Shown here in pieces: positions 1 to 11,285 of a stretch of DNA of 64,000 nt. This stretch comes from Citrobacter koseri (GTDB lineage: Bacteria; Pseudomonadota; Gammaproteobacteria; Enterobacterales; Enterobacteriaceae). Where the stretch lies: NCBI GenBank assembly GCA_900446925.1, contig UAVY01000002.1, positions 571,404 to 635,403 of the forward strand. The letters are read 5' to 3'. Every line of letters starts with the position of its first letter. Position 1 is the first letter of the stretch. The notes under the pieces were generated by a model that made no database searches, was not told the DNA's origin, and was given only the letters and a program-made list of their open reading frames with translations. Both the position numbers and the translations under genes were made by a program.

Positions 1-2320
1 CGTTGCAGTTTCTGACGCATAAAGGCATTCAGGGGCGAATTATCCTGCTGGAGCCGCGCCGCCTGGCGGCACGCAATGTGGCGCAGCGGCTGGCGGAACT
101 CCTGAACGAGAAGCCCGGCGAAACGGTCGGTTATCGGATGCGCGCGCAAAGCTGCGTTGGCCCGCAGACGCGGCTTGAAGTGGTGACGGAAGGGGTGCTG
201 ACAAGAATGATCCAGCGCGATCCCGAGCTGAACGGCATCGGGCTGGTGATCCTCGATGAATTTCATGAGCGTAGTTTGCAGGCGGATCTGGCGCTGGCCC
301 TGCTGCTGGACGTGCAGCAAGGGCTGCGTGACGATCTGAAACTGCTGATCATGTCTGCGACGCTGGACAACGGGAAGCTGCAACAGCGCCTTCCTGATGC
401 GCCGCAGGTGGTGTCTGAGGGGCGTGCCTGGCCCGTTGAGCGTCGCTACCAGTCACTTCCGGCCCAACTGCGTTTTGATGAGGCGGTGGCCATCGCCACG
501 GCAGATTTGCTGCGTCACGAAACCGGCTCTCTGCTGCTGTTCTTACCGGGCGTTGGGGAAATTCTGCGCGTACAGGAACACCTGGCCGCGCGCGTAGCGG
601 ATGATGTGCTGTTATGCCCGCTGTATGGCGCGTTGTCTTTGGAGGCGCAGCGTAAAGCGATACTGCCTGCGCCGCGCGGGATGCGCAAAGTCGTGCTGGC
701 GACCAATATTGCCGAAACCAGTTTAACCATCGAGGGTATCCGTCTGGTGGTGGACAGCGCGCAGGAGCGCGTGGCGCGCTATGACGTGCGAACCGGCCTG
801 ACGCGGCTGATTACCCAGCGCGTCAGTCAGGCCTCCATGACGCAGCGAGCCGGACGCGCCGGGCGTCTGGAACCGGGCGTGTGTGTTCACCTGCTGGCGA
901 AAGAGCAGGCGGAAAGGGCGGCGGCGCAAAGCGAGCCGGAGATTTTACAAAGCGATCTGTCCGGTTTGTTGCTGGAGCTGCTGCAATGGGGATGCAGCGA
1001 TCCCGCGCAGCTCAACTGGCTGGACCTTCCCCCGGCCGCCAACGTGCAGGCAGCCCGGCGGCTGTTGCAGATGCTGAATGCGCTGGATGGTGAGCGGCTG
1101 AGCGCGACGGGGGCAGAAAATGGCGCGGCTTGGCAACGACCCTCGTCTGGCGGCGATGCTGGTCAGCGCCGGTAATGACAGCGAAAAGGCGACAGCGGCG
1201 AAACTGGCGGCGATTCTGGAGGAACCGCCACGCGCGGGCAATACCGACCTCAGCGTGGCGTTTTTCGCGCCAGCAACCGGGCTGGCAGCAGCGTAGCCAG
1301 CAGCTCCTGAAACGGCTCAACGGGCGAGGCGGCGAGGTGGACGGCACGATGCTGGCGCCGCTGCTTGCGCAGGCGTTTGCCGATCGTATCGCGCGTCGAC
1401 GCGGTCAGGAAGGGCGCTATCAACTGGCGAATGGCATGGGCGCGGTGCTTGACGCCGATGACGCGCTGGGTCGCCATGAGTGGCTTATCGCACCGTTGCT
1501 GTTGCAGGGAAGCGCGTCGCCGGATGCCCGTATTCTGCTGGCTTTACCGCTGGATATCGAGGCGCTTATTCAGGCATGTCCGGCGTTGTTGCAGCAGTCC
1601 GACACGGTAGAGTGGGACGACGCGCAGGGAACGTTAAAGGCGCTGCGCCGAATGCGTATCGGGCAACTGACGGTAAAAGTTCAGCCGCTGGCTAAGCCTT
1701 CGGAAGAGGAACTGCACCAGGCGATGCTCAATGGCATTCGCGATAAAGGGCTAAGTGTGCTCAACTGGACGCCGGAGGCTGAACAGTTCCGCCTGCGTCT
1801 GCTGCGCGCGGCGCAATGGTTGCCGGAGTACGACTGGCCCGCCGTTGATGACGCTTCTCTTCTGGCGACGCTGGAAAGCTGGCTGCTGCCGCACATGACG
1901 GGCGTTCATACGCTGCGCGCCCTGAAAGCCCTGAATATTACCCAGGCGTTACGCGGCCTGCTGGACTGGTCTATGCTGCAACGTCTGGATAGTGAGCTGC
2001 CCGCGCATTACACTGTGCCGACGGGAAGCCGGATAGCCATTCGTTATCACGAAGATAACCCGCCAGCGCTGGCGGTCAGAATGCAGGAGATGTTTGGCGA
2101 AGCAAATACGCCGGCTATCGCGCAGGGGCGTGTGCCGCTGGTGCTGGAGTTGCTCTCACCGGCCCAACGCCCGCTACAGATTACGCGCGATTTAAGCGCG
2201 TTCTGGCAGGGAGCGTACCGCGAGGTACAAAAAGAGATGAAAGGGCGTTATCCCAAACATGTCTGGCCGGACGATCCGGCGAATACCGCGCCAACGCGGC
2301 GCACGAAGAAGTATTCATGA
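1..2320 (+). CDS. hrpB: ATP-dependent RNA helicase HrpB, 5' partial, two frameshifts
   Basis: DEAH/DExH-family helicase of largely unknown cellular role. The window starts inside the gene, after the Walker A loop, roughly 40 residues into the family protein. Visible motifs are the DExH box as DEFHER (near 258-275), SAT as MSATLD, the motif V/VI region TNIAETSLTIEG and QRAGRAGR, and the long HrpB-specific C-terminal domain ending RRTKKYS. The reading frame breaks twice: an extra G in the run at 1109-1113 and an extra T at 1260-1264. Removing both gives one continuous 771-residue product. Both breaks look like sequencing errors. A REP element follows the stop codon. Confidence 0.93.
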
Positions 2321-2398
2321 CTGCCGGATGGCGCTGTGCTTATCAGGCCTGCTCGCTCAAATGTAGGCCGGATAAGGCGAAGCCGCCATCCGGCATAA
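2321..2398. repeat. REP pair (BIME) between hrpB and mrcB
   Basis: Two REP units in opposite orientation, with cores GCCGGATGGCG and GCCGCCATCCGGC separated by a short linker. This is the usual enterobacterial BIME layout, intergenic and directly downstream of hrpB. Confidence 0.85.
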
Positions 2399-2490
2399 AC
2401 ATGGCAGAAAATTGAGAGATTTCTTCTTCTGTCGACTGACGGAAGAACAGAGAATCGGGCCTTTGCGCCTGTATGTTGCGGAGAAAAAGC

Positions 2491-5031
2491 ATGGCCGGGA
2501 ATGACCGCGAGCCAATTGGACGCAAAGGGAAACCACCGCGTCCGGTGAAACAAAAGGTAAGCCGTCGTCGACTCAGAGATGAAGAGTACGACGACGATTA
2601 TGATGATGACTATGAGGATGAAGAACCGATGCCGCGTAACGGTAAGGGCAAAGGGCGTAAGCCTCGTGGCAAGCGTGGCTGGCTCTGGCTACTGCTAAAA
2701 CTGTCGATTGTTTTTGTCGTGCTGATTGCGATCTACGGCGTCTATCTGGATCAAAAAATCCGTAGCCGTATTGATGGCAAAGTCTGGCAGCTTCCTGCGG
2801 CGGTATATGGCCGGATGGTTAACCTTGAGCCGGAAATGCCCGTCAGCAAGAATGAAATGGTGAAATTGCTGGAGGCCACCCAGTACCGTCAGGTGACGAA
2901 AATGACGCGTCCCGGCGAGTTTACCGTGCAGGCGAACAGCATCGAGATGATCCGCCGTCCGTTTGACTTCCCGGACAGCAAAGAAGGGCAGGTGCGTGCG
3001 CGTCTGACCTTTGACGGCGGCCATCTGGATACGATCGTGAATATGGATAACAACCGCCAGTTTGGTTTCTTCCGTCTCGATCCGCGCCTGATCACCATGC
3101 TCTCTTCGCCGAACGGCGAACAGCGCCTGTTCGTGCCGCGCAACGGTTTCCCGGATCTGCTGGTGGATACGCTGCTGGCGACGGAAGACCGTCATTTCTA
3201 TGAGCACGATGGCGTTAGCCTGTATTCCATCGGTCGTGCGGTGCTGGCGAACCTTACCGCCGGGCGCACGGTTCAGGGGGCGAGTACGCTGACGCAACAG
3301 CTGGTGAAAAACCTGTTCCTCACCAGCGAACGCTCCTACTGGCGTAAAGCGAACGAAGCTTACATGGCGCTGCTGATGGATGCGCGCTACAGCAAGGACA
3401 GGATCCTTGAGCTGTACATGAACGAAGTCTATCTCGGCCAGAGCGGCGATAACGAGATTCGCGGCTTCCCGCTGGCGAGCCTGTACTACTTTGGCCGCCC
3501 GGTTGAAGAGTTGAGTCTCGATCAGCAAGCGCTGCTGGTGGGGATGGTGAAAGGGGCGTCAATCTACAACCCGTGGCGTAACCCGAAACTGGCGCTGGAG
3601 CGTCGTAATCTGGTACTGCGTCTGCTGCAACAACAGCAGGTGATCGACCAGGAGCTGTACGACATGCTGAGCGCGCGTCCGCTGGGCGTGCAGCCGCGCG
3701 GCGGGGTGATCTCGCCACAGCCAGCCTTTATGCAGATGGTACGTCAGGAGTTGCAGGCGAAGCTCGGCGACAAAGTGAAAGACCTTTCTGGCGTGAGGAT
3801 CTTCACCACCTTCGATTCCGTGGCGCAGGATGCGGCTGAAAAAGCGGCCGTTGAGGGCATTCCGGCGCTGAAGAAACAGCGCAATCTGAGCGATCTGGAA
3901 ACCGCGATTGTGGTGGTAGACCGCTTCAGCGGTGAGGTGCGTGCGATGGTCGGCGGGGCGGAGCCGCAGTTCGCCGGGTACAACCGTGCGATGCAGGCGC
4001 GCCGTTCTATCGGCTCTCTGGCAAAACCGGCGACCTATCTGACGGCGTTAAGCCAGCCGAAGCTGTATCGCCTGAACACCTGGATTGCCGACGCGCCGAT
4101 CGCGCTTCGTCAGCCGAACGGGCAGGTCTGGTCTCCGCAGAACGATGACCGTCGTTACAGCGAAAGTGGCAAAGTGATGCTGGTGGACGCGCTGACGCGC
4201 TCCATGAACGTGCCGACGGTGAATCTGGGGATGGCGCTGGGGCTTCCTGCCGTCACCGATACCTGGATGAAGCTGGGCGTGCCGAAAGATCAGCTGCATC
4301 CGGTTCCGGCCATGCTGCTGGGGGCGCTGAACCTGACGCCAATCGAAGTGGCGCAAGCGTTCCAGACCATCGCCAGCGGCGGCAACCGGGCGCCGTTGTC
4401 AGCATTGCGTTCGGTGATTGCGGAAGACGGTACGGTGCTGTATCAGAGCTTCCCGCAGGCTGAGCGCGCGGTTCCGGCGCAGGCGGCGTATATGACGTTG
4501 TGGACGATGCAGCAGGTTGTGCAGCGCGGCACCGGGCGTCAGCTGGGCGCGAAGTATCCGGGTCTGCATCTGGCAGGTAAAACCGGAACCACCAACAACA
4601 ACGTCGATACCTGGTTTGCAGGGATTGATGGCAGCCAGGTGACGATTACCTGGGTGGGTCGCGATAATAACCAGCCGACGAAACTGTACGGCGCCAGCGG
4701 CGCGATGTCGATTTATCAGCGTTATCTGGCGAACCAAACGCCAACGCCGCTGACGCTGACGCCGCCGGAAGATGTGGTGGATATGGGCGTCGATTACGAC
4801 GGTAATTTCGTCTGTAGCGGTGGAATGCGTGCGCTGCCGGTCTGGACGACCGACCCGGACGCGCTGTGCCAGCAGGGCGAAATGATGCAACAGCAGCAGC
4901 CGACCGGGAATCCGTTCGATCAGTCTTCTTCGCAGCAACAGCAGCCTCAACAGCAGCAACCGGCGCAGCAGGAGAAGAAAGACAGCGACGGCGTGGCGGG
5001 GTGGATCAAGGATATGTTTGGTAGTAACTAA
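2491..5031 (+). CDS. mrcB: Penicillin-binding protein 1B (bifunctional transglycosylase/transpeptidase)
   Basis: Inner-membrane class A PBP that polymerises and cross-links peptidoglycan, working with the outer-membrane activator LpoB. The ATG at 2491 gives 846 residues (E. coli 844) and begins [10 protein letters not shown], as in the family. It has a basic and acidic cytoplasmic tail, one membrane segment (residues about 64-87), a UB2H region, the GT51 domain with catalytic Glu in [11 protein letters not shown] and the motif [15 protein letters not shown], then the transpeptidase with SxxK as SLAK, SMN and KTGTTN. The C-terminus is a Gln-rich low-complexity tail, so its length is probably variable. 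The frame is intact. REP elements flank it on both sides, suggesting a single-gene unit. Confidence 0.97.
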   Translation: MAGNDREPIGRKGKPPRPVKQKVSRRRLRDEEYDDDYDDDYEDEEPMPRNGKGKGRKPRGKRGWLWLLLKLSIVFVVLIAIYGVYLDQKIRSRIDGKVWQLPAAVYGRMVNLEPEMPVSKNEMVKLLEATQYRQVTKMTRPGEFTVQANSIEMIRRPFDFPDSKEGQVRARLTFDGGHLDTIVNMDNNRQFGFFRLDPRLITMLSSPNGEQRLFVPRNGFPDLLVDTLLATEDRHFYEHDGVSLYSIGRAVLANLTAGRTVQGASTLTQQLVKNLFLTSERSYWRKANEAYMALLMDARYSKDRILELYMNEVYLGQSGDNEIRGFPLASLYYFGRPVEELSLDQQALLVGMVKGASIYNPWRNPKLALERRNLVLRLLQQQQVIDQELYDMLSARPLGVQPRGGVISPQPAFMQMVRQELQAKLGDKVKDLSGVRIFTTFDSVAQDAAEKAAVEGIPALKKQRNLSDLETAIVVVDRFSGEVRAMVGGAEPQFAGYNRAMQARRSIGSLAKPATYLTALSQPKLYRLNTWIADAPIALRQPNGQVWSPQNDDRRYSESGKVMLVDALTRSMNVPTVNLGMALGLPAVTDTWMKLGVPKDQLHPVPAMLLGALNLTPIEVAQAFQTIASGGNRAPLSALRSVIAEDGTVLYQSFPQAERAVPAQAAYMTLWTMQQVVQRGTGRQLGAKYPGLHLAGKTGTTNNNVDTWFAGIDGSQVTITWVGRDNNQPTKLYGASGAMSIYQRYLANQTPTPLTLTPPEDVVDMGVDYDGNFVCSGGMRALPVWTTDPDALCQQGEMMQQQQPTGNPFDQSSSQQQQPQQQQPAQQEKKDSDGVAGWIKDMFGSN

Positions 5032-5035
5032 CCGT

Positions 5036-5132
5036 TGCGCCTGATGGCGCTGCGCTTATCAGGTCTACAGAACCAATAAACGCATTGGATCTTGTAGGCC
5101 GGATAAGGCGCGCCAGCGCCGCCATCCGGCAA
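5036..5132. repeat. REP pair (BIME) downstream of mrcB
   Basis: A left unit reads CCTGATGGCGCTGCGCTTATCAGG and a right unit ends GCGCCGCCATCCGGCA, in opposite orientation with about 30 bp between them. Intergenic between mrcB and fhuA. Confidence 0.85.
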
Positions 5133-5227
5133 ATTTCCGCAGAATAACATTCCAGCCTAAATCATTAACCCTTCCTTTTCATCTGGTTATTTCTTAACCC
5201 CTTAGTTTTGATAGGGGCGCGTATTGC

Positions 5228-5300
5228 TTGCTATCGCGCCAACGTTTCGAATATTATGCTGCGTCATAAGAATAATTCTCGTTTACGTTATCATTCACTT
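5228..5300 (+). promoter_or_regulatory. Probable fhuA promoter with Fur-box-like site
   Basis: A TTGCTA (5228-5233) and TATTAT (5252-5257) pair with 18-bp spacing lies upstream of fhuA. It is followed by an AT-rich imperfect palindrome around 5268-5298 (AATAATTCTCGTTTACGTTA) that resembles the Fur-controlled fhuA leader of E. coli. Iron repression through Fur is expected for this operon. The exact operator boundary is inferred by eye. Confidence 0.5.
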
Positions 5301-5318
5301 TTCATTAGAGATATACCA

Positions 5319-7570
5319 ATGGCGCGTCTTAAAACTGCTCAGCCAAACTCTTCGCTGCGTAAAATCGCAGTCGTAGTAGCCACAGCGGTTAGCGGCATGT
5401 CTGTCTATGCACAGGCGGCGGTTGAACCGAAAGAAGAAACTATCACCGTAACCGCTGCACCTGCCCAGCAGGAAAGTGCCTGGGGGCCGGCGGCGACCAT
5501 CGCGGCCAGACAATCCGCCACAGCGACCAAAACGGATACCCCCATTCAAAAGGTGCCACAGTCTATTTCTGTGGTAACTGCCGAGGAGATGGCGCTGCAT
5601 CAGCCTAAATCTGTGAAAGAGGCGCTCAGCTACACTCCTGGTGTTGCCGTGGGCACCCGTGGCGCGTCTAACACTTATGATTACCTGATCATCCGCGGTT
5701 TCGCCGCTGACGGCCAAAGTCAGAACAACTATCTGAATGGCCTGAAGATGCAGGGGTAACTTTTACAATGATGCGGTGATTGACCCTTATATGCTGGAGC
5801 GCGCTGAAGTCATGCGCGGCCCGGTTTCCGTTCTCTACGGAAAAAGCAACCCTGGTGGTTTGTTGAACATGGTCAGCAAGCGCCCAACCACGGAACCGCT
5901 GAAAGAAGTTCAGTTCAAGATGGGCACCGGACAGCCTGTTCCAGACCGGTTTTGACTTTAGTGATGCTCTGGATGACGATGGTGTTTACTCTTATCGCTT
6001 AACCGGCCTTGCGCGTTCTGCGAATGCCCAGCAGCAAGGTGCGGAAGAACAGCGTTATGCCATTGCGCCATCTTTCAGCTGGCGTCCGAATGATAAAACC
6101 AACTTTACCTTCTTATCTTATTTCCAGAATGAACCGGAAACAGGTTATTACGGCTGGCTGCCGAAAGAAGGGACAGTGACTAAGTTACCGAACGGTAAGC
6201 GTCTCTCTACCGATTTCAACGAAGGTGCGAACAACAATACCTATTCTCGTAACGAGAAGATGGTGGGCTACAGCTTCGACCACGAATTTAACGACACCTT
6301 TACCGTGCGTCAGAACCTGCGTTACGCGCAAAATAAAGTCTCGCAGAACAGCGTGTATGGCTACGGTATGTGCTCCGATCCGCTCTATACAAAGGATCCG
6401 GCTAATAGTCCTTGCGCCAGCGTTCCTCAGTCAGATTGGGGTCATACGCTGACTCGTCAGTACGTTATCGATAATGAGAAATTGCAGAACTTCGCTGTTG
6501 ATACCCAACTGCAAAGCAAGTTTGCAACGGCCGATGTGGATCACACGCTGCTGACCGGCGTTGACTTTATGCGTATGCGTAACGATATTGACTCCTGGTT
6601 TGGCTATGCTGGTTCTGTAACGCCGTCCGACATCTATAACCTTGATCGCAGTGACTTCGATTTTGGCTCACATCCTGGCCCTTCAGGCCCTTACAAAGTG
6701 CTGAACAAGCAGAAGCAAACTGGCTTGTACGTGCAGGATCAGATGCAGTGGGATAAGGTGCTGGTTACCCTGGGTGGTCGTTATGACTGGGCTGACCAGG
6801 AGTCCTTCAACCGTGTTTACGGTACTACCGATAAGCGCGATGACAAACAGTTCACCTGGCGTGGCGGTGTTAACTACCTGTTCGACAATGGCGTAACCCC
6901 GTATTTCAGCTATAGCGAGTCGTTTGAACCGGCTTCGCAGACGGGGGAAAGCGGTAATATCTTTGCTCCATCCAAAGGTAAGCAGTACGAAGCTGGTGTG
7001 AAATACGTGCCGAGCGATCGTCCGATCGTGATTACCGGTGCAGTGTATCAGCTCACCAAAACCAACAATCTGATGCCCGACCCGAATGGATCGTCCTGGT
7101 CAGTCGAAGGCGGTGAAATTCGTTCACGTGGTGTGGAAATTGAAGCGAAAGCCGCGCTGTCTGCAAGCGTCAACGTGGTTGGTTCTTATACCTATACCGA
7201 TGCGGAATACACTACCGACACCAGCTACAAAGGCAACACGCCTGCTCAGGTGCCTAAACATATGGCATCATTGTGGGGTGATTACACCCTCTATGACGGC
7301 GCGCTTTCCGGGCTGACGTTGGGTACGGGTGTTCGTTATACTGGCTCCAGCTATGGCGACCCGGCAAACTCCTTCAAAGTGGGGAGCTATACGCTGGTGG
7401 ATGCGTTAGTACGTTACGATCTGGCGCGCGTTGGTATGGCTGGGTCTAACGTGGCGCTGCATGTGAACAACTTGTTTGACCGTGAGTACGTCGCAAGCTG
7501 CTTTAACACCTATGGCTGCTTCTGGGGCGCGGAGCGTCAGGTCGTTGCAACCGCAACCTTCCGTTTCTAA
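5319..7570 (+). CDS. fhuA: Ferrichrome outer-membrane receptor FhuA, frame broken by two extra bases
   Basis: TonB-dependent outer-membrane transporter for ferrichrome, and in E. coli the receptor for phages T1, T5 and phi80. Start ATG 5319, with a signal peptide ending at VYAQA. A TonB-box-like segment (EETITVTAAP) is followed by the plug domain and a 22-strand barrel ending in the terminal-Phe motif VVATATFRF. The frame breaks after NGLKMQG because of an extra G in 5753-5756, and again at 5929-5930. Downstream sequence is fully conserved in the shifted frames. With both bases removed the protein is about 749 residues, normal for FhuA. The gene is dispensable, so a true pseudogene is possible, but many neighbouring genes carry the same kind of error. 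Confidence 0.9.
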
Positions 7571-7579
7571 TTTCTCTTT

Positions 7580-7605
7580 GGGCACGGTTCGCCGTGCCCG
7601 CTTTA
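7580..7605 (+). terminator. UUCG-capped hairpin in the fhuA-fhuC gap
   Basis: An 8-bp perfect stem GGGCACGG/CCGTGCCC (7580-7587 with 7592-7599) closed by a TTCG tetraloop, starting nine bases after the fhuA stop codon. Only a weak T-rich stretch follows, so it may be a partial terminator, or an mRNA stabiliser separating abundant receptor mRNA from the transporter genes. Confidence 0.6.
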
Positions 7606-7618
7606 CAAGTTGGCCGCT

Positions 7619-8416
7619 ATGCAGGAAAACATAACCCGTCCCGACACGACTTTCGCCCTACGTAATGTCTCCTTTCGTGTGCCTGGCCGCACGCTTCTGC
7701 ATCCTCTTTCGCTGACCTTTCCGGTGGGTAAAGTTACCGGGCTTATTGGTCACAACGGTTCAGGTAAATCAACCTTACTGAAAATGCTGGGGCGGCATCA
7801 ACCGCCGTCGGAAGGCGACGTGTTGCTCGACGATCAGCCGTTGAACAGCTGGAACAGTAAAGCGTTTGCCCGCAAGGTCGCCTATCTGCCGCAGCAGCTT
7901 CCGCAGGCGGAAGGGATGACGGTGCGCGAGCTGGTGGCGATTGGGCGTTATCCGTGGCACGGCGCGCTGGGTCGTTTTGGCGTAACCGACAGAGAAAAAG
8001 TGGAAGAGGCGATTACGCTGGTGGGACTAAAGCCACTGGCGCACCGTCTGGTGGACAGCCTCTCCGGTGGGGAACGTCAGCGGGCGTGGATCGCCATGCT
8101 GGTGGCCCAGGATAGCCGCTGTTTGCTACTCGACGAACCCACCTCCGCGCTGGATATCGCGCATCAGGTTGATGTGCTGGCGCTGGTGCACCGCTTAAGC
8201 CAGCAGCGTGGGCTGACGGTGATTGCCGTTTTGCACGACATCAACATGGCGGCCCGCTACTGTGATTATCTGGTGGCGCTGCGCGGTGGCGAAATGATTG
8301 CCCAGGGAACGCCAGCAGAGTTGATGCGTGGTGAAACGCTGGAGCTGATTTATGGCATCCCGATGGGAATTTTGCCGCATCCGGCTGGTGCCGCACCCGT
8401 GAGTTTTGTCTATTAA
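7619..8416 (+). CDS. fhuC: Ferric hydroxamate ABC transporter ATP-binding protein FhuC
   Basis: Cytoplasmic ATPase that energises uptake of Fe(III)-hydroxamates through FhuB. The start at 7619 (MQENITRPDTTF) matches the family; an in-frame ATG nine bases upstream is less likely. Walker A is GHNGSGKST (residues about 40-48), the signature is LSGGERQRAW, Walker B is CLLLDEPTSALD and the switch His is in VLHDINMAARYC. 265 residues, usual for the family. Its stop codon touches the fhuD start (TTAATG), so the genes are translationally coupled. Confidence 0.97.
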   Translation: MQENITRPDTTFALRNVSFRVPGRTLLHPLSLTFPVGKVTGLIGHNGSGKSTLLKMLGRHQPPSEGDVLLDDQPLNSWNSKAFARKVAYLPQQLPQAEGMTVRELVAIGRYPWHGALGRFGVTDREKVEEAITLVGLKPLAHRLVDSLSGGERQRAWIAMLVAQDSRCLLLDEPTSALDIAHQVDVLALVHRLSQQRGLTVIAVLHDINMAARYCDYLVALRGGEMIAQGTPAELMRGETLELIYGIPMGILPHPAGAAPVSFVY

Positions 8417-9306
8417 TGAGCGGTTTACATTCTATTACCCGACGTCGATTGTTAACGGCGATGGCGCTTTCTCCTCTGCTCTGGCAAATGGGGCAAGCCC
8501 GGGCCGCAACCGTCGATCCTCATCGTATTGTCGCCCTGGAGTGGTTGCCGGTAGAGCTGCTGTTAGCGCTCGGCATCATGCCTTACGGCGTGGCGGATAT
8601 TCCCAATTATCGCCTGTGGGTTAACGAGCCGGCATTGCCGGAGTCGGTCATTGACGTTGGGCTGCGTACCGAACCTAATCTGGAACTGCTGACCGAAATG
8701 AAGCCCTCATTTATGGTCTGGTCGGCAGGCTATGGCCCTTCGCCTGAAAAGCTGGCGCGTATCGCGCCGGGGCGCGGCTTTAGCTTCAGTGACGGCAAAA
8801 AGCCGTTAGCGGTAGCGCGTCAGTCGTTAATTGAAATGGCGCAACTGCTTAATCTTGAGTCTGCGGCCAGCCGCCATCTGGCGGAATACGATAGCTTTAT
8901 CGACAGCCAGAAACCGCGCTTTGCCCGGCGTGGCGACCGGCCTCTGCTGCTAATGACGTTGCTCGATCCGCGCCATATGCTGGTTTTCGGCCCGAACTGC
9001 TTATTCCAGGAGACGCTGGACGCGTTCGGCATTCGCAATGCCTGGCAGGGGGAAACCAATTTCTGGGGCAGCACTGCGGTCGGTATCGACCGGCTGGCGG
9101 CCTATAAAGACGCTGACGTCCTCTGTTTTGATCACGGCAATAACCCGGATATGGCCGCGTTGATGGCGACGCCGCTGTGGCAGGCGATGCCGTTTGTGCG
9201 CGCCGGACGTTTTCAGCGCGTGCCTGCTGTCTGGTTTTATGGCGCGACGCTGTCGAGCATGCGTTTCGTGCGCATTCTGGATAATGCGCTGGGAGGTAAA
9301 GCGTGA
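8416..9306 (+). CDS. fhuD: Ferric hydroxamate periplasmic binding protein FhuD
   Basis: Binds ferrichrome and related Fe-hydroxamates in the periplasm and delivers them to FhuB. 296 residues. The N-terminus carries a twin-arginine-type signal (RRRLLTAMALSPLLW) with probable cleavage after GQARA. The class III binding-protein fold follows, with the conserved RIVALEWLPVELLLALG start. The start codon overlaps the fhuC stop by one base, and the stop codon overlaps the fhuB GTG by four bases (GTGA). Confidence 0.96.
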   Translation: MSGLHSITRRRLLTAMALSPLLWQMGQARAATVDPHRIVALEWLPVELLLALGIMPYGVADIPNYRLWVNEPALPESVIDVGLRTEPNLELLTEMKPSFMVWSAGYGPSPEKLARIAPGRGFSFSDGKKPLAVARQSLIEMAQLLNLESAASRHLAEYDSFIDSQKPRFARRGDRPLLLMTLLDPRHMLVFGPNCLFQETLDAFGIRNAWQGETNFWGSTAVGIDRLAAYKDADVLCFDHGNNPDMAALMATPLWQAMPFVRAGRFQRVPAVWFYGATLSSMRFVRILDNALGGKA

Positions 9307-11285
9307 GCCGACGTATTGCGCTATTTCCGGCGTTGCTGCTGGCGGTGTTATTTATCGCCGCTGCCTGGCTGACCTGGTTTAACTTCTCCATCGCATTGCC
9401 GCGCAGCCAGTGGCAGCAAGCGTTCTGGTCGCCGGATATCGACAGCATTGAGCAAATGATTTTCCACTATAGCCTGCTGCCACGCCTGGCGATCGCCTTG
9501 CTGGTCGGGGCCGGACTTGGGCTGGTGGGCGTATTGTTCCAGCAGGTGCTGCGTAACCCGCTGGCGGAGCCAACGACGCTCGGCGTGGCGACGGGGGCGC
9601 AGCTCGGGATTACGCTAACGACGCTGTGGGCGATTCCCGGCGCGATGACCACGCAATTTGCGGCGCTGGCAGGCGCGTGCGTGGTAGGCGCGCTGGTGTT
9701 TGGCGTCGCCTGGGGAAAACGCCTGTCACCGGTCACGCTGATTCTCGCCGGTCTGGTAGTGAGCCTGTATTGCGGGGCGATTAACCAGCTGATGGTGATT
9801 TTCCACCACGACCAGTTGCAAAGCATGTTCCTGTGGAGCACCGGAACGCTGACGCAAACCGACTGGAGCGGGGTGCAGAGGCTGTGGCCGCAGCTGCTGG
9901 GCGGCGTGATGCTCACCTTGCTATTGCTGCGTCCGATGACCCTGATGGGGCTGGATGACGGCGTAGCGCGCAATCTGGGGCTGGCCTTGTCGCTGGCGCG
10001 TCTGGCGGCTTTATCGCTGGCGATCGTGCTTAGCGCGATGCTGGTTAACGCTGTTGGGATTATCGGCTTTATCGGCCTGTTCGCCCCGCTGCTGGCGAAA
10101 ATGCTTGGGGCGCGTCGCTTACTGGCGCGCCTGATGCTGGCGCCGCTGATTGGCGCGCTGATCCTCTGGCTTTCCGATCAGACCATTTTGTGGCTGACCC
10201 GCGTCTGGATGGAGGTCTCCACGGGTTCCGTGACGGCGCTGATTGGCGCGCCGCTGTTGCTGTGGCTGCTGCCGCGTCTGCGCAGCATGAGCGCGCCGGC
10301 AATGAACGCTAATGACCGCGTAGCGGCGGAACGCCAGCATGTGCTGAGTTTTGCGCTGGCAGGCGGTGTCGTGCTGCTGTTGGCGGTGTTCGTGGCGCTC
10401 TCTTTTGGCCGTGACGCGCACGGCTGGAACTGGGCGAGCGGCGCGCTGCTGGATGAACTGATGCCCTGGCGCTGGCCGCGTATTCTGGCGGCATTGATTG
10501 CGGGCGTGATGCTGGCGGTGGCGGGGTGCATTATTCAACGCCTGACCGGAAACCCGATGGCCAGCCCGGAAGTGCTGGGTATCAGCTCCGGCGCGGCGTT
10601 CGGCGTGGTGCTGATGCTGTTCCTGGTGCCGGGTAACGCCTTTGGCTGGTTGCTGCCTGCCGGGAGCATCGGCGCGGCGGCGACGTTGCTGATCATCATG
10701 GTCGCGGCAGGACGCGGGGGCTTTTCTCCGCACCGTATGCTGCTGGCGGGGATGGCGCTCAGTACGGCGTTTACGATGCTGTTGATGATGTTGCAGGCGA
10801 GCGGCGATCCGCGCATGGCGGGAGTGCTGACCTGGATCTCCGGTTCGACCTACAACGCGTCGGAAGAACAGGTGGTACGCACCGGCATTGTGATGGTGAT
10901 TCTGCTGGCGATTACGCCGCTGTGTCGTCGCTGGTTAACCATTTTACCGCTGGGCGGCGAGACGGCGCGGGCGGTAGGTATCGCGTTGACGCCATCGCGT
11001 GTTGGGCTGTTGTTGCTGGCGGCCTGTCTGACGGCGACCGCGACGATGACCATTGGGCCGCTGAGCTTCGTCGGGCTGATGGCGCCGCATATCGCGCGGA
11101 TGCTCGGTTTTCGCCGCACGATGCCGCATATGATTATGTCGGCGCTGGCGGGGGGAATACTGCTGGTTTTCGCTGACTGGTGCGGCAGAATGGTGTTGTT
11201 TCCGTATCAAATCCCGGCGGGATTGCTCTCGACGTTTATCGGCGCGCCGTATTTTATTTATCTGTTACGCAAGCAGAGCCGGTAA
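9303..11285 (+). CDS. fhuB: Ferric hydroxamate ABC transporter permease FhuB (fused double permease)
   Basis: Inner-membrane permease of the ferrichrome system. 660 residues, made of two homologous halves of the FecCD/BtuC type, each with about ten hydrophobic segments. Both halves contain the Gly-rich motif contacting FhuC (NAVGIIGFIGLFAPLLAK in the first, GPLSFVGLMAPHIARMLG in the second), as well as the NPLAEPTTLG and NPMASPEVLG motifs. This internal duplication in one chain is characteristic of FhuB. The GTG start lies inside the fhuD stop. The frame is intact throughout. Confidence 0.97.
   Translation: MSRRIALFPALLLAVLFIAAAWLTWFNFSIALPRSQWQQAFWSPDIDSIEQMIFHYSLLPRLAIALLVGAGLGLVGVLFQQVLRNPLAEPTTLGVATGAQLGITLTTLWAIPGAMTTQFAALAGACVVGALVFGVAWGKRLSPVTLILAGLVVSLYCGAINQLMVIFHHDQLQSMFLWSTGTLTQTDWSGVQRLWPQLLGGVMLTLLLLRPMTLMGLDDGVARNLGLALSLARLAALSLAIVLSAMLVNAVGIIGFIGLFAPLLAKMLGARRLLARLMLAPLIGALILWLSDQTILWLTRVWMEVSTGSVTALIGAPLLLWLLPRLRSMSAPAMNANDRVAAERQHVLSFALAGGVVLLLAVFVALSFGRDAHGWNWASGALLDELMPWRWPRILAALIAGVMLAVAGCIIQRLTGNPMASPEVLGISSGAAFGVVLMLFLVPGNAFGWLLPAGSIGAAATLLIIMVAAGRGGFSPHRMLLAGMALSTAFTMLLMMLQASGDPRMAGVLTWISGSTYNASEEQVVRTGIVMVILLAITPLCRRWLTILPLGGETARAVGIALTPSRVGLLLLAACLTATATMTIGPLSFVGLMAPHIARMLGFRRTMPHMIMSALAGGILLVFADWCGRMVLFPYQIPAGLLSTFIGAPYFIYLLRKQSR

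Noticed and set aside
2695..3528. 277-codon minus-strand frame opposite mrcB
   Set aside because: Shadow frame. mrcB is continuous and fully conserved on the plus strand.
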